From contig NZ_JBNHEQ010000297.1 in the NCBI RefSeq assembly GCF_050016015.1, positions 1-64,000 on the forward strand: a stretch of DNA of 64,000 nt, written 5' to 3'. The notes beneath the pieces were generated by a model that did no database searches, was not told the origin of the DNA, and was given only the letters and a program-made list of their open reading frames with translations. This DNA is from Trichodesmium sp002260545 (GTDB lineage: Bacteria; Cyanobacteriota; Cyanobacteriia; Cyanobacteriales; Microcoleaceae). Made by a program: the position numbers and the translations under genes. Shown one piece after another: positions 19,750 to 30,048 of the stretch (positions are counted from its first letter, which is position 1; each line of letters begins with the position of its first letter).

Positions 19750-20622
19750 GTGGACTTAAAGCAAATATTTAAAACCAGAAATCCAATTATTGGGGTAGTA
19801 CATTTACAACCTCTGCCAACCTCACCCCTTTGGGGAGGTGACCTCCAAGAAATTATCAGTAGAGCAGAAAGAGAAGCTACAGCCCTTGCATCAGGAGGTG
19901 TAGATGGCATCATAGTAGAAAACTTTTTCGATGCTCCTTTTGTTAAAGACCAAGTTGATCCGGCTGTAGTCAGTGCTATGACACTGTTAGTACAAAAGAT
20001 TATGAACTTGGTTTCCCTACCAATAGGGATTAACGTTTTGCGTAACGATGGCCAAAGTGCTATGGCGATCGCTTCCTGTGTAGAAGCCCAATTTATCCGC
20101 GTGAATGTTCTGACTGGAGTTATGGCCACAGACCAGGGATTGATTGAAGGTATAGCACATCAACTTTTACGTTATCGTCGAGAACTGGGTAGTAATGTCA
20201 AAATCTTGGCAGATGTTTTAGTCAAACACGCCCGACCCTTGGGTTCGCCAAATCTAACAACAGCCGTCCAAGAAACTATTGAACGTGGTCTCGCTGATGG
20301 GGTGATTCTTTCTGGGTGGGCCACAGGAAGTCCTCCTAGTTTGGAAGATTTAGAATTAGCTACTGCAGCAGCAGCAGGTACGCCAGTATTTATAGGTAGT
20401 GGTGCCAACTGGGAAAATATTTCTACCTTGATGCAAGCTGCAGATGGCGTCATTGTATCTAGCTCCCTCAAACGACATGGACAAATAGACCAACCAATAG
20501 ACCCTATTCGTGTAAGTCAGTTTGTGGAAGCTACTCGGCGGAGTGTAGCAAATAAGGTAAAAGATTATCAGAATTGGGAAGCAGAAACTAGAACTTCTCC
20601 TTCCCCTATCAAAACAATCTAA
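19750..20622 (+). CDS. btpA: BtpA family photosystem I biogenesis protein
   Basis: I choose GTG at 19750 (290 residues, V/M-D-L-K-Q-I-F), because the family normally begins MDLxxIF and the longer TTG frame runs into repeat-like sequence. Family blocks are clear: IIGVVHLQPLPTSPLWGG, SGGVDGIIVENFFDAPF, INVLRNDGQSAMAIA, ILADVLVKHARPLG, GVILSGWATG and VFIGSGANWENI. The fold is a TIM barrel. In Synechocystis, BtpA is a thylakoid-peripheral protein that stabilises the PsaA/PsaB core of photosystem I. It is monocistronic with a clear terminator at 20695. Confidence 0.92.
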   Translation: MDLKQIFKTRNPIIGVVHLQPLPTSPLWGGDLQEIISRAEREATALASGGVDGIIVENFFDAPFVKDQVDPAVVSAMTLLVQKIMNLVSLPIGINVLRNDGQSAMAIASCVEAQFIRVNVLTGVMATDQGLIEGIAHQLLRYRRELGSNVKILADVLVKHARPLGSPNLTTAVQETIERGLADGVILSGWATGSPPSLEDLELATAAAAGTPVFIGSGANWENISTLMQAADGVIVSSSLKRHGQIDQPIDPIRVSQFVEATRRSVANKVKDYQNWEAETRTSPSPIKTI

Positions 20623-20694
20623 AAGTAAATTGTTATTCACCGACACTACTATTCCTGTCCTGTCCTGGAATTAATCGGTGGTCAGTTCAAATTA

Positions 20695-20722
20695 TGGTGG
20701 CGATCGCCACCATTTTATTTAT
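20695..20722 (+). terminator. HIP1-containing terminator of btpA
   Basis: ATGGTGGCGATCGCCACCAT is a perfect 20-bp palindrome (8-bp stem, GATC loop) followed by TTTATTTATT. Its centre is the HIP1 octamer GCGATCGC. It lies 73 nt after the btpA stop. Confidence 0.75.
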
Positions 20723-21952
20723 TAGGAAATTTTGCTAGAGGACTCCCGTTATAATATTTGATTTAACGGTGAGATGAACTACAAGCAAAAAAATTACAGC
20801 ACTTTGCCCAGATCGTGAGGTAAAGTTTAATACTAATTTCTATTCCCTATTCCCGAAAGTCCTAAAATTTTGTACCTCATAAAGTCCAAAATTGCTGTAA
20901 TTGAGTTATAGCTAATCCTTTGGCGTAGGAAGTTTAGGCAAACTTTTGTCATAATCTTGCATAACTAATGTGCCTATTATGTTTATAATAGCAATTTTAA
21001 AAAAGAATGTTACGAATAATAAGGTCAATAAAAAGACTTTATAGTTTCTGTTGATTTAGGCCGATATAATCTATCAAGATAGCAGTCCTATTTTATTTGT
21101 GTATAAAAATATTACCGCTTTTAGGTATGGAGGCAACAGGCAACAGTCAACAGACGGGAGTTTCAAGTTTTTTATCTACTTTTTGATTACCCGCGACCTA
21201 TGGGCAGATTGCTATATATCACTTTAAAACCTAAAAAAATAAAACCTTTAATTATTAACATTAACATACTTAAATATCCTAAGTAATTCTACAACTTATA
21301 GAAAGCTAAAGTTATAGTCTAAACTTCAAGCATAGTATCTCTACATTTATGTATCCTATCTAAGAGATTGAATGTATCAGGAAAGATAAAAATGAGATAG
21401 GGAACAGGGAATAGGGAATAGGGAATAGGGAGGAAGAAATCAACACAACTATTTCTCACTTATTTTTCTAGGAATATATTTACCTAATATTTCTTGATCT
21501 ACTGGATTTCAATTCTTTTTGGATTTTAGTAACTATTCGTTCTCTTAATACTTATTTTACAAACAGTCTCTAAGATAAATAAGCTGACAGAATTTGTAAC
21601 TCTACATCCATTTTAATACCCTACTTTAGTATTTATTTCTAGATTCTAATTATCGGAGAGTGACAAAAGAGGTATACAAAAGATTTTAGCTAAATAAAAT
21701 ACAATTAGTTTAGTACATATGCAAAATTGTTTGACTGGCTTTTTGTGTTCTGTACCTCACAAACTTGTAATCTACTGTATCTATTGTTTTATTCCAATTC
21801 AGGAGAGAATATTGTTGTAAATATATATAAGCTATAATGGTAAATCAAACATCATAATTTCATCAGTCGTGGGGTGTATCTAGAATATCTGGCTCTGCTG
21901 ATAGAGAGCTAGTTTTTACCTAAATATAGCTATTTATTTATATTACTGACAA
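20723..21952. other. Intergenic region, 1.2 kb
   Basis: No gene is seen. A degenerate family-D element (GATAGCAGTCCTATTTT to CAGATTGCTATAT) lies at about 21079-21217. GGGAATA heptamers are at 21405-21430. The motif AAAAAAGAATGTTACGAATAATAAG at about 20999 recurs at 7996. Confidence 0.55.
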
Positions 21953-24112
21953 ATGTTTAAACTTTTCGGTAAACATCAAAATACCATCCTGAAAACTATC
22001 AAGCATTGGCTATTAGAAAACAGCCGAGTATTAATAACAGCATCAACCTCTGCTGGTATCGTCATACTTTTGCGCTCATTAGGTCTTTTGCAAACTTGGG
22101 AATGGGCGCTTTATGATAATTTTTTTCGTCTTAGACCTACAGAATCTTTCGATTCTCGTATTGTAATTGTAGGAATTGATGAAGCAGACCTACAAAAGTA
22201 TGGTCACCCCATTAACGATCAATTACTAACTGAATTACTGTACAAATTAAACTCCCTTCAACCTCGTGCCATTGGTTTAGATATATATCGTGATTTACCT
22301 CAAGAACCAGGTTATAAAAATTTAGTAACAGCCCTAGAAAATATCCCTAATATAATTGGTATTGAAAAAATAGGAATAGACAATAATTTGGGAATCAAAG
22401 CTCCTACTATTTTGGAGCAAAAACAACAAGTAGGTTTCAACAATCTAATTATAGATGCTGATGGAATAATTCGTCGTAGCTTTCTCTATATGTTCCCAGA
22501 AAATGACAAATTTCTTGAAAGTTTTCCACTGAAACTTGCTTTAATTTACCTTAAAGCAGAAGGAATTGAGCCAGAAAAAGCTAATAAATCTAATGATTTG
22601 CAGCTAGGTCCAGCAGTATTTCATCGTTTGAAAATAAATGATGGAGCTTATATTAGAGCTGATGCAGGTGGCTATCAATTTTTAGTAAATCCTAGAAAAC
22701 AAGAGAGCTTTCATATAGTTACCATGAATGATTTACTATCTGGAAACATCTCTCCAAAGTTGTTCAAAGATAAGATTATTATTATTGGTTATACTGCTAT
22801 TAGTGTCAAAGATTTGCACCTCAATTCTTATAGCACTCGTTTATTTAGCTCCCCACAAAAAATATCTGGTGTAGAACTACACGCTAGTTTTTTGAGTCAT
22901 ATTTTGAGTTCAGCACTTGATGGTAGAGCCAACATTAAAGTTTTGCCTGAACCTTTAGAATGGTTATTGATTATTGTTTTTTCTGGGATAGGTGCTAATT
23001 TAAGCTGGAAATTATTATTACCCAAAAAATCTATTTTAATAACACTATTTATCGGTATTAGTATTACAGGAATTTCTTATGTTAGCTTGATTTATGGTGG
23101 TTGGTGGTTGCCTGTAATTCCAACCATTTTTTCTCTTAGTGGATCTGCTGCTATGATTATGTTTCATCTTGCTCACTTAAGAGAAGAATGGCAGAAATCT
23201 ACAGAATTTTTACAGTCAGTTATTAATGCAATTCCTGACCCTATTTTTGTTAAAGATAAGTATCATCGTCGTATTGTTTTGAATGAAGCTTATGGTAAAT
23301 TTATCGGCTGCTCTATAGATAACTTACTCATTAAAACAGATTATGAATTATTTCCTCCTAATGAAGCTAATATATTTTGGCAACAAGATGAGTTAGTATT
23401 TCAAACCAGTCAAGAACAAGAAAACGAAGAATATTTTACAGATGCTCAGGGAATTACCCATATAATTGCTACTAAAAGAACTCTCCATCAAGATGCAGCA
23501 GGAAATTTATTTCTAGTAGGAGTAATTAGAGATATTACTGAACGTAAAAAAATGGAGGAAAACCTAAAAGAAGCAGCAGCAAGATTAGAACTAGATAATG
23601 CCCAACTGAAGCAATTAGGAGATAGTTTACACCATCAGGCTCATCACGATCCTCTCACAGGATTGCCTAACCGTAAACAATTTTATGAGTCTTTGAGTCA
23701 AGCTATTGAGTGGGCAAATTTGAATGAGAAAATGGTTGGTTTACTCTTTCTAGATCTGAATGGGTTTAAAGCTGTTAATGATACCTTGGGTCATGCTATA
23801 GGAGACTTACTCTTAAAAGAAGTAGCACAAAGACTTCAAGGGTGCTTAAGAGGAAGTGATACAGTGTCTAGACTTGGAGGTGATGAGTTTACTGTAATTT
23901 TACCAGGTATTCCAGGAAAACTGGGAGCATCCAGGGTAGCTGAAAAAATTCGTCATACAATTAATCAACCTTTCAAACTAGAAGAGAATACTTTATCTGT
24001 GGGAACCAGTATTGGGGTTAGTTTGTATCCTCTTGATAGTGAAGACATTGACCAACTAATTAATCACGCTGATACTGGTATGTATGAAGATAAGAAAAAA
24101 TACAAGAAATAA
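21953..24112 (+). CDS. CHASE2-PAS-GGDEF diguanylate cyclase
   Basis: The 719-residue protein has an N-terminal membrane helix (about 27-47). A CHASE2 sensor domain (about 50-330) faces the periplasm, with the RPTESFDSRIVIVGIDEADL start. Three clustered membrane helices follow (about 338-408), then a PAS domain (about 415-530), a short coiled coil, and a GGDEF domain (about 555-715) with an intact RLGGDEF motif at about 642. It should make cyclic-di-GMP in response to an unknown extracytoplasmic cue. There is no EAL domain. It is monocistronic. Confidence 0.93.
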   Translation: MFKLFGKHQNTILKTIKHWLLENSRVLITASTSAGIVILLRSLGLLQTWEWALYDNFFRLRPTESFDSRIVIVGIDEADLQKYGHPINDQLLTELLYKLNSLQPRAIGLDIYRDLPQEPGYKNLVTALENIPNIIGIEKIGIDNNLGIKAPTILEQKQQVGFNNLIIDADGIIRRSFLYMFPENDKFLESFPLKLALIYLKAEGIEPEKANKSNDLQLGPAVFHRLKINDGAYIRADAGGYQFLVNPRKQESFHIVTMNDLLSGNISPKLFKDKIIIIGYTAISVKDLHLNSYSTRLFSSPQKISGVELHASFLSHILSSALDGRANIKVLPEPLEWLLIIVFSGIGANLSWKLLLPKKSILITLFIGISITGISYVSLIYGGWWLPVIPTIFSLSGSAAMIMFHLAHLREEWQKSTEFLQSVINAIPDPIFVKDKYHRRIVLNEAYGKFIGCSIDNLLIKTDYELFPPNEANIFWQQDELVFQTSQEQENEEYFTDAQGITHIIATKRTLHQDAAGNLFLVGVIRDITERKKMEENLKEAAARLELDNAQLKQLGDSLHHQAHHDPLTGLPNRKQFYESLSQAIEWANLNEKMVGLLFLDLNGFKAVNDTLGHAIGDLLLKEVAQRLQGCLRGSDTVSRLGGDEFTVILPGIPGKLGASRVAEKIRHTINQPFKLEENTLSVGTSIGVSLYPLDSEDIDQLINHADTGMYEDKKKYKK

Positions 24113-25202
24113 CTTTAATTAAATAAAAGCTTGATTAGATTTTGATGCTAATTTAAAACAAGTTAAATCTAGCAAGACATTATTAATTTCTGGCTCTAGT
24201 AATTCTCACCCTTGGTGAGATAGACAAGTTTTTGACTTTAGGGAATAGGGAATTAAAGAATAGACAAAATACTATACCTCATTAATATGAGAAAGGGTAT
24301 AATCATTGATTAGATTAATTTAATATTTTAGAGACTTTTTTTATACTAAATATTAAAGCTCGAATAGGGGAATGGATTGAAATCCTACCGTTTAGATCAA
24401 AGGGTAAGAGTTTGACGACCAAAACCCTAAAGTTAAAATATCAAATACTTACGCTTTTTTGCTACTGCCCTGTTAAGCTGTTAAGCTATTACCGAAAAAT
24501 TAAGGTATAAACCCTCTCAATTCATGGAGAAAAAAGCGGTCGTTTTCGGCGCTTGAGCCGACATGTTTGCGGAGCATTCCGGAACGGAAAACGCTTCGCG
24601 ACATGAATTGCTCGCATGACCTTAGGATGAGATGGCGTTAGTGGAGCCCTAAAAGTCATCTCCCGACCAAGAGAAGAAAAAAAATCCTTTTAGTCAATCC
24701 TTCTATCACAGAAGAGGTAATAATTATTAATTGTTGCACTATACCCTTTTTTATATATCCTTGACAAATATATTTTGTTTACAAACAATTTATTACTGTA
24801 GGAATTTTTGAAAGTTTTCTGTTTTGTAGCTCGAGCAAGGAATGTTTATGTAGCTCCGTCAATAATTTTGTCCTGGTTTAGACTTACACTTGAGTATATT
24901 TCCAGGTTTAGTAGGTAAAACTGATGGCCATCAACCAGCAGGTTTGATCTAGCTAAAATTTTGGACATATATATGATAGTTTGTGCAGCTCCACTTTCTC
25001 TAGATTTAGGTATATCAGTGTAAATACTGATATAATATTATTATCATCCAAGTTTATATTGTAGGCTTCATGTTTACAGGGAAAATAGCCAAATTTCCAG
25101 AAGTCTGTGCCAATTAATTCTAATTACTAAACGGTTTACTTGCCAGGAAAGTAACTTAATCTAGATAGTCTTTTTATCGTTGCTATCAGGGGATAACTTT
25201 AT
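24113..25202. other. Intergenic region with nested repeats
   Basis: The main feature is a family-B repeat at about 24484-24738. Its middle (about 24537-24640) is replaced by the GC-rich small repeat GACATGTTTGCGGAGCATTCCGG, with several CGC/GCG inverted arms. The remaining sequence is AT-rich without a gene. Confidence 0.55.
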
Positions 25203-25469
25203 ATGAATACTCTACTACTTATAAAAAGGATAACTTTCTTAACTTTCACTCTAAGCTTAAGTATCATACCCAAACAAGTGATGGCACTACCAGATATAAG
25301 CCATTACCCTCATCAAGTTGATACAGATGTTGATACTTGTTATTTGAACCTATTGTTAGATAAATCAAATATTTCTATTGTTTCTCAAAAAGGATATGAA
25401 CCCAGAAACGACGACGGTGAAGGAACACCAGAGGGAGAGAACTCTAACCAAGGTGGAGGAGGGCGTTGA
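25203..25469 (+). CDS. Small exported protein, unknown function
   Basis: This encodes 88 residues. A basic start and hydrophobic core (residues 6-28, ending QVMA-L) form a plausible signal peptide. The mature part is about 60 residues, and its last 25 are polar and glycine-rich, ending in N-Q-G-G-G-G-R. This Gly/Arg tail resembles the N-terminal low-complexity part of some larger cyanobacterial exported proteins, so a truncated longer gene is possible. GGGGAT lies about 9 nt before the ATG. I do not recognise a family. Confidence 0.5.
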   Translation: MNTLLLIKRITFLTFTLSLSIIPKQVMALPDISHYPHQVDTDVDTCYLNLLLDKSNISIVSQKGYEPRNDDGEGTPEGENSNQGGGGR

Positions 25470-25931
25470 ATTATATTACCTACTAATCTGGCTTTAGTTT
25501 GAAGTATTATTTTAAAAATTTATACAGTAGTAGAAATATAATCTCAGCTTTTAATTAAAATTAAGAGATTAGAGAGTATCGATCGACACCTAGTGAGGTA
25601 AGCTTCTAAGTCACCTGTATTGGTCTAACCTAAAATAAATGTAGCCAAGCATACTGAGAGATTATATTTCAAGAGAATTTATTTTGTCTGGTAAATCCCA
25701 TTAAATTTTTTACACCAAAATAATACATATAGTGCAATCCTATAGTTGGTTTTTCCTAAGTAAACTCCTAATTTGAAGCTTGACTATAGTCTGGGCTGAG
25801 TATTTAGTATTTATGATTGATCGACTAACTATTTATAGGGGTGTAGGAACACATTCCCAATCTGATGATTGAGGAATTTAATAGATTCTATTCCTTCACC
25901 CCCAATTTTTAATCAATTATTACACAGCAAG
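25470..25931. other. Intergenic region, nothing recognised
   Basis: AT-rich sequence between a small exported-protein gene and the convergent psbU. I see no repeat family and no gene. Confidence 0.5.
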
Positions 25932-25966
25932 ATTAAAAACGGACTAATATTTTTAATATTTAGTCT
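25932..25966 (-). terminator. Terminator of psbU
   Basis: On the minus strand the stop codon is followed at once by GACTAAATATT-AAA-AATATTAGTC and then CGTTTTTAATC: a stem of about 10 bp and a T-run. Confidence 0.65.
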
Positions 25967-26395
25967 TTAGTCGTATGAACCAGTATTCAATCTATAGTTA
26001 CCTTCATTAAAGTCATCACTAGGTGAAGTGACTTTAAAATTTTTAAGATTTGCTTCTAAAAGCTTTTTCTGACGTTCAGTTAAATCAGGAATTTCTAGCA
26101 CATCTTCTACTTTTTCGTAAGGAGCATTGTCTACTATCTTCGCAGCTATAGTAGGAAACATTCCCCGGTATTTCCGAAAGCTTCTTAAAGGACTATTGTT
26201 AAGATCGAGCTTTTCAACACCCATCTCTCCTAATTTTTCGTCTGCCTTGTTAACCTTTCCAGCTTCTACTGCTAAAATTGAAGTGGAAGGCCATGCAGTT
26301 AGATTTAAGTTACTTGCTTGAGCTTGGTGGTATGGTAGTCCCATAAAACCCAAACATAACCCAAATATTGCCAGCACTAGGGCTATTTGCTTCAT
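25967..26395 (-). CDS. psbU: Photosystem II 12 kDa extrinsic protein PsbU
   Basis: I place the start at ATG 26395 (142 residues, MKQIALVLAIFG), with GGGAGA 8 nt upstream. A longer frame to 26425 adds ten residues that do not look like a signal peptide. Residues 1-28 are the signal peptide (cleavage near AQA-S). The mature protein has the helix-hairpin-helix fold of PsbU, with the blocks NKADEKLGE, KLDLNNSPLRSFRKYRGMFPT and APYEKVEDVLEIPDLTERQKKLL. PsbU sits on the lumenal face of photosystem II and stabilises the oxygen-evolving cluster. It is monocistronic. Confidence 0.95.
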   Translation of the reverse strand: MKQIALVLAIFGLCLGFMGLPYHQAQASNLNLTAWPSTSILAVEAGKVNKADEKLGEMGVEKLDLNNSPLRSFRKYRGMFPTIAAKIVDNAPYEKVEDVLEIPDLTERQKKLLEANLKNFKVTSPSDDFNEGNYRLNTGSYD

Positions 26396-28217
26396 TCTTG
26401 TATTTCTCCCAATATTTATATACACAGCTTTTGAAATTCTCCCAACACCTTTCGTGACTACAACAGCTTTAAGAGAAGCTTTACCTTAACAAAACGCAAA
26501 GCTTCTGGTGCAGGATTTTTCAGAGTAAACTCTCGAGTTTCCTATCTTAATCCAGCCTTAAGTAGACAAAGCTCGAAAAAGCCCAATCTTCCCCAAGACT
26601 GATCCACAGGCAATTGGTTTAATGTCCACCAAGCGCCCGCAGTCAGACAACTTAAATACGCAGGAATTTCTTTGACCACAATAACTTGCCTTGGTTTGTG
26701 GTTGACCTCCAGCAAAGGTTTTTTGGGTTTTAAGTTTCACCGCGCGATATGAAATGCGTTTTCCAGCTTTCCATAGAAAAGCTTGTCCGAAGGAGGCGCC
26801 ATACCTCTAGGATTTTCATTATGCGCTTTACCGCTATGGCTATATTACCAGATTGTTGTGTTGTTTTTTTCCGATAATTTGGGTCTAAAGCTTCCCCTTC
26901 CTTGGGGGACTTTTGTTGTATCAGGTTAGGTCAAATACCTTTGGTGAGGGTGGTGGTACATAGTAATGGTAGAGAGAGTTTGGGGGGTGTGGGAAGTGTG
27001 GGGGATGTGGGGAGTGTGGGAGTGTGAGAAGAAATTAAAAAATATATATCTTCACCATTACAATGCAGGACTACCAGGTGGGTAATATGAAAAGATATGG
27101 AATGAATTCCTGTTTAGATCATCTGGTGTCTCAAGGTGCTGATAAATAAATTGTTTTTTCCGCTGGTATTTATAGAAGCCCTAAGCCTATCTTTACAAAG
27201 GTGAGGGTTTTTGGCTCTTGAGTCAGGAGTCAGAATTGCTGAATTGCTGAATTGGCGGATATGGAGAAATAGAATAGAGGAAAAAGGTAGATCTAAGCCC
27301 CTACTCCCCTACTCCCCTACTCTAATTTCTATAATTTTAAATAGATCCCTTTAGGGGTTCTATAGAGCAATAGTAATTTCATTTTCTCAAGCCCACGCCA
27401 GATATAATTATAAAATTTTCTCTTCTATTGCTCTATACGCAATAGTAATTTCATTTCCTGAAGCACCAATGCGAGATAGAGGTGGGTAGTGAAATTTCTT
27501 TATAGATATAGCAATAGTAATTTCATTTTCTCAAGCCCACGCCAGATGTAATTGTCAAATTTTCTCTTCTATTGCGTATACAGCAATAGTAATTTCATTT
27601 CCTGAAGCGCACACCAGATGTAATTGTCAAATTTTCTCTCCTATTGCGTATAGAAGCCCTAACCGTATCTGCGCAAAGATAAGGGTTTTTGGCTCTTGAG
27701 TCAGGAGATGGAGAATATAGAAAAAAGGTATAATTTAAACCATCTCCCCTACTCCCCTAATCCCCTACCCTCAATCTATAATTTTAAATATATCTCAAAT
27801 GGGTTCTATAGCAGTCACGATTGGCGTAGACATTATCAAGTATAGTAAAAGTTATACATAAATCTAGTCATATATAGTCAAATAACGACAAATATCTTTG
27901 TTTATTGGTACTAACCAGCTCTAAATATTTGACAAAATTTAATAACTTTTGACTATAGGTTTAATGGTACAATAAAATTGGCTCATAATTCCCGACTCAA
28001 TAATTATAAAAATTCTGAAATGCTATGAGCATTTAGTAATTTTAACTATAATCACAACAAGAATTTAACTTTTAACTTTTAACTTTTAACTTTTGACTCC
28101 TGAGTTAACCTATATTTCGTATATCAAATACTCTATTGCCAAAGTCTGTGGACTTATCCCCTACAGTACAGTTCAAACCTAAAAAATTTTGGTTTTATTT
28201 TTGTTAACTAACAATTT
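26396..28217. other. Intergenic region, 1.8 kb, with compound repeat array
   Basis: No gene is convincing. A minus-strand frame at 26558-26740 has no family features. A GC-rich small-repeat segment lies at about 26740-26840, followed by a GTGTGGGA-type tract (about 26985-27025) and the compound palindrome array at 27172-27811. AACTTTT heptamers lie at 28075-28095. Confidence 0.6.
27172..27811. repeat. Compound repeat: four palindromic units inside a direct repeat
   Basis: Four units begin GCAATAGTAATTTCATTT, at 27367, 27439, 27511 and 27583. Three of them end in CTATTGC, so each is an imperfect palindrome of 65 bp on a 72-bp period. The array is bracketed by two copies of another sequence, 27172-27365 and 27650-27811. 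Both bracketing copies run from TAGAAGCCCTAA to GGTTCTATAG and carry CTCCCCTA tracts. Confidence 0.8.
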
Positions 28218-29195
28218 TTAGCTCAAGAAATTGTCGAGACTATTAAAAGTACCTGCGTAAGTTATAGTTGGAGTATCATAACCTTTCAGATGTACTTTAT
28301 ACTGCTTGAATACTTGATTAACACTTGCTAGATCGGAAATATATTTATAAGTACCTTCTCCCAAAGCTATATCCATACCAATTTCTTTCGTAGATGATTC
28401 TAGACGAAATGCTGCATTAACAGTATCCCCTAAAGCCGTATAATCAGAACGCTCGGTACTACCAGCATTACTTACCATTGCATAACCTGTATTTATTCCA
28501 GCTCCCACTCTTAAGGGAAAAGGTAAAGGATAAGTCTTACTTAATTCCTCTGTTACTTCATGTAAATCTCTAAGAGCCTGAAAAATACGGAGCATTTCTG
28601 TGCTGTTGAGTCCCTCAGCTCCATGGAACCAGACAGCCATAATAGCATCACCAATATACTTATCTACCCAACTCCCATTATTCCTAATAATATCTCCAGC
28701 TTGCCTAAACCAACTACCAATTACTTCAGACAATACCCTCTCATCAAGTTTTCTAGTCAGCACTGTAAAATCTCGGATATCCATCACCATCACCGAAATT
28801 AACCGACGAACGTGCAAGGTAGCTGTAAACTCTTGAGAATCAATATCTATCGCTGATTCTATATTTATTTCCAGGTCAGGGCAACGAAATTCTAGTTCTG
28901 TTTGACCAAATATTAGATCGTCCGCATCTTTTAAAGTAACAGGAATACTAACACGACGGCCATTTACAAAAGAACCATTACGACTACCTAAATCAATCAG
29001 ATAAAAATCTCCCGTATCCATCTGCTGTATCATAGCATGGTTGCGGGATATCCATTTATCAGTCAGGACAAAAGTATTATCTTTACTTCTACCAATAGTC
29101 CAACAATTATTTCCAACTAGAGGTAGGTAGCGATCGCCTGCTTCTGTGCGAAGCACTAGATGAGGAGGTTGCAAAGTCACGACAGTGGCACTCAT
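28218..29195 (-). CDS. FHA domain-class III adenylate/guanylate cyclase
   Basis: The 325-residue soluble protein has an N-terminal FHA domain (about 25-95). Its phosphothreonine-binding signature is WTIGRSKDNTFVLTD ... ISRNHAMI ... LIDLGSRNGSFVNGRRV. A class III cyclase domain (about 130-310) follows. The two metal-binding aspartates are in VMDIRDFT and YIGDAIMAVW, the latter preceded by the substrate-pocket Lys (DKYIGDA). The transition-state region is DYTALGDTVNAAFRLE. It likely makes cAMP under control of a phosphorylated partner. Nucleotide specificity is not certain. It lies divergently from nothing nearby and appears monocistronic. Confidence 0.92.
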   Translation of the reverse strand: MSATVVTLQPPHLVLRTEAGDRYLPLVGNNCWTIGRSKDNTFVLTDKWISRNHAMIQQMDTGDFYLIDLGSRNGSFVNGRRVSIPVTLKDADDLIFGQTELEFRCPDLEINIESAIDIDSQEFTATLHVRRLISVMVMDIRDFTVLTRKLDERVLSEVIGSWFRQAGDIIRNNGSWVDKYIGDAIMAVWFHGAEGLNSTEMLRIFQALRDLHEVTEELSKTYPLPFPLRVGAGINTGYAMVSNAGSTERSDYTALGDTVNAAFRLESSTKEIGMDIALGEGTYKYISDLASVNQVFKQYKVHLKGYDTPTITYAGTFNSLDNFLS

Positions 29196-29340
29196 GGTAA
29201 CACAAGCTTTAAACTTGTGTGAATTCTGTTTTGGTCAGCACTAATTGATCAGTAATAGACTGATTGACCCTAAAATAGCATAGGTATGACAGTATTATTA
29301 CCGAGGTATTTTTCTACTGCACCCCCTCTGAAATTTGGTC

Positions 29341-30048
29341 TTAGGCCACAAGAGCAGCCAATAAGAATAGACTGTCTACTAAAATTGTACTCAATACTGC
29401 TGCCCCAAACCCCCACCAGTATAACTTTTTAGACTGCAAAGGTACAATACCAAATAACAACAGAATTGCAACTAAGACAATAATCCAAGTTATCCCCCAA
29501 GAAGTAAGCACTTGAGTTAAAGCATCTTGAAATACTTCTAAGGCCATTTCTGGTTCAACTATCATTAACTGTCGCCAATAAGGAATCAGGCCAGTTATGT
29601 AGAAATATCCGTCTGTTACTGCTGTACCAAGTAGAGACCCTAAATAAAAACAGTTTCCTAACATTTCTCGATTATTGCTTAAACACCATAGTGCCCAAGG
29701 TACAAATATCGCTTCAACTGGTAAGTGGAGAAATGGTTCCTGTCGTAGCCAACCCCAATATATCGAACCTGTAAACCAACTCCAAGTAAACCCTAATAAT
29801 AGATCGCCCCATAAATTAGTTTCTCTCTTTTTGAGCAATTTTAAACTTAGCCATAACCAAAAGCCTGTCATAGCTAAACTTAACCAAGGCAGTTGACGTA
29901 CCATTGGAGCTTGAAAAAATACTGGTACTGTTACTAGAAATATAGCAGTGCCGAACACAGCCCATTTTTGGCTGATTCTAATTTTTTCTGAAACAAATAC
30001 CAAAAAATTTTTTTCCATAATAGTAGGTGGAAAAAAGTTTTCTATCAT
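29341..30048 (-). CDS. DUF3120-type cyanobacterial membrane protein
   Basis: I give the start as ATG 30048 (235 residues), but an ATG at 30018 (MEKNFLVFVSEK) is as likely. A TTG at 30072 opens the longest frame. The protein has six or seven membrane segments with conserved-looking polar loops: FTWSWFTGSIYWGWLRQEPFLHLPVEAIFVPWALW and GSLLGTAVTDGYFYITGLIPYWRQLM. The pattern fits the cyanobacterial DUF3120 family, for which no function is established. The DUF name is from memory of the family. It lies just upstream of, and in the same direction as, the FHA-cyclase gene (145 bp apart). Confidence 0.7.
   Translation of the reverse strand: MIENFFPPTIMEKNFLVFVSEKIRISQKWAVFGTAIFLVTVPVFFQAPMVRQLPWLSLAMTGFWLWLSLKLLKKRETNLWGDLLLGFTWSWFTGSIYWGWLRQEPFLHLPVEAIFVPWALWCLSNNREMLGNCFYLGSLLGTAVTDGYFYITGLIPYWRQLMIVEPEMALEVFQDALTQVLTSWGITWIIVLVAILLLFGIVPLQSKKLYWWGFGAAVLSTILVDSLFLLAALVA

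Noticed and set aside
26558..26740. 60-residue frame with a GC-G-S pattern upstream of psbU
   Set aside because: Lies next to the GC-rich small repeat, with no homology features.
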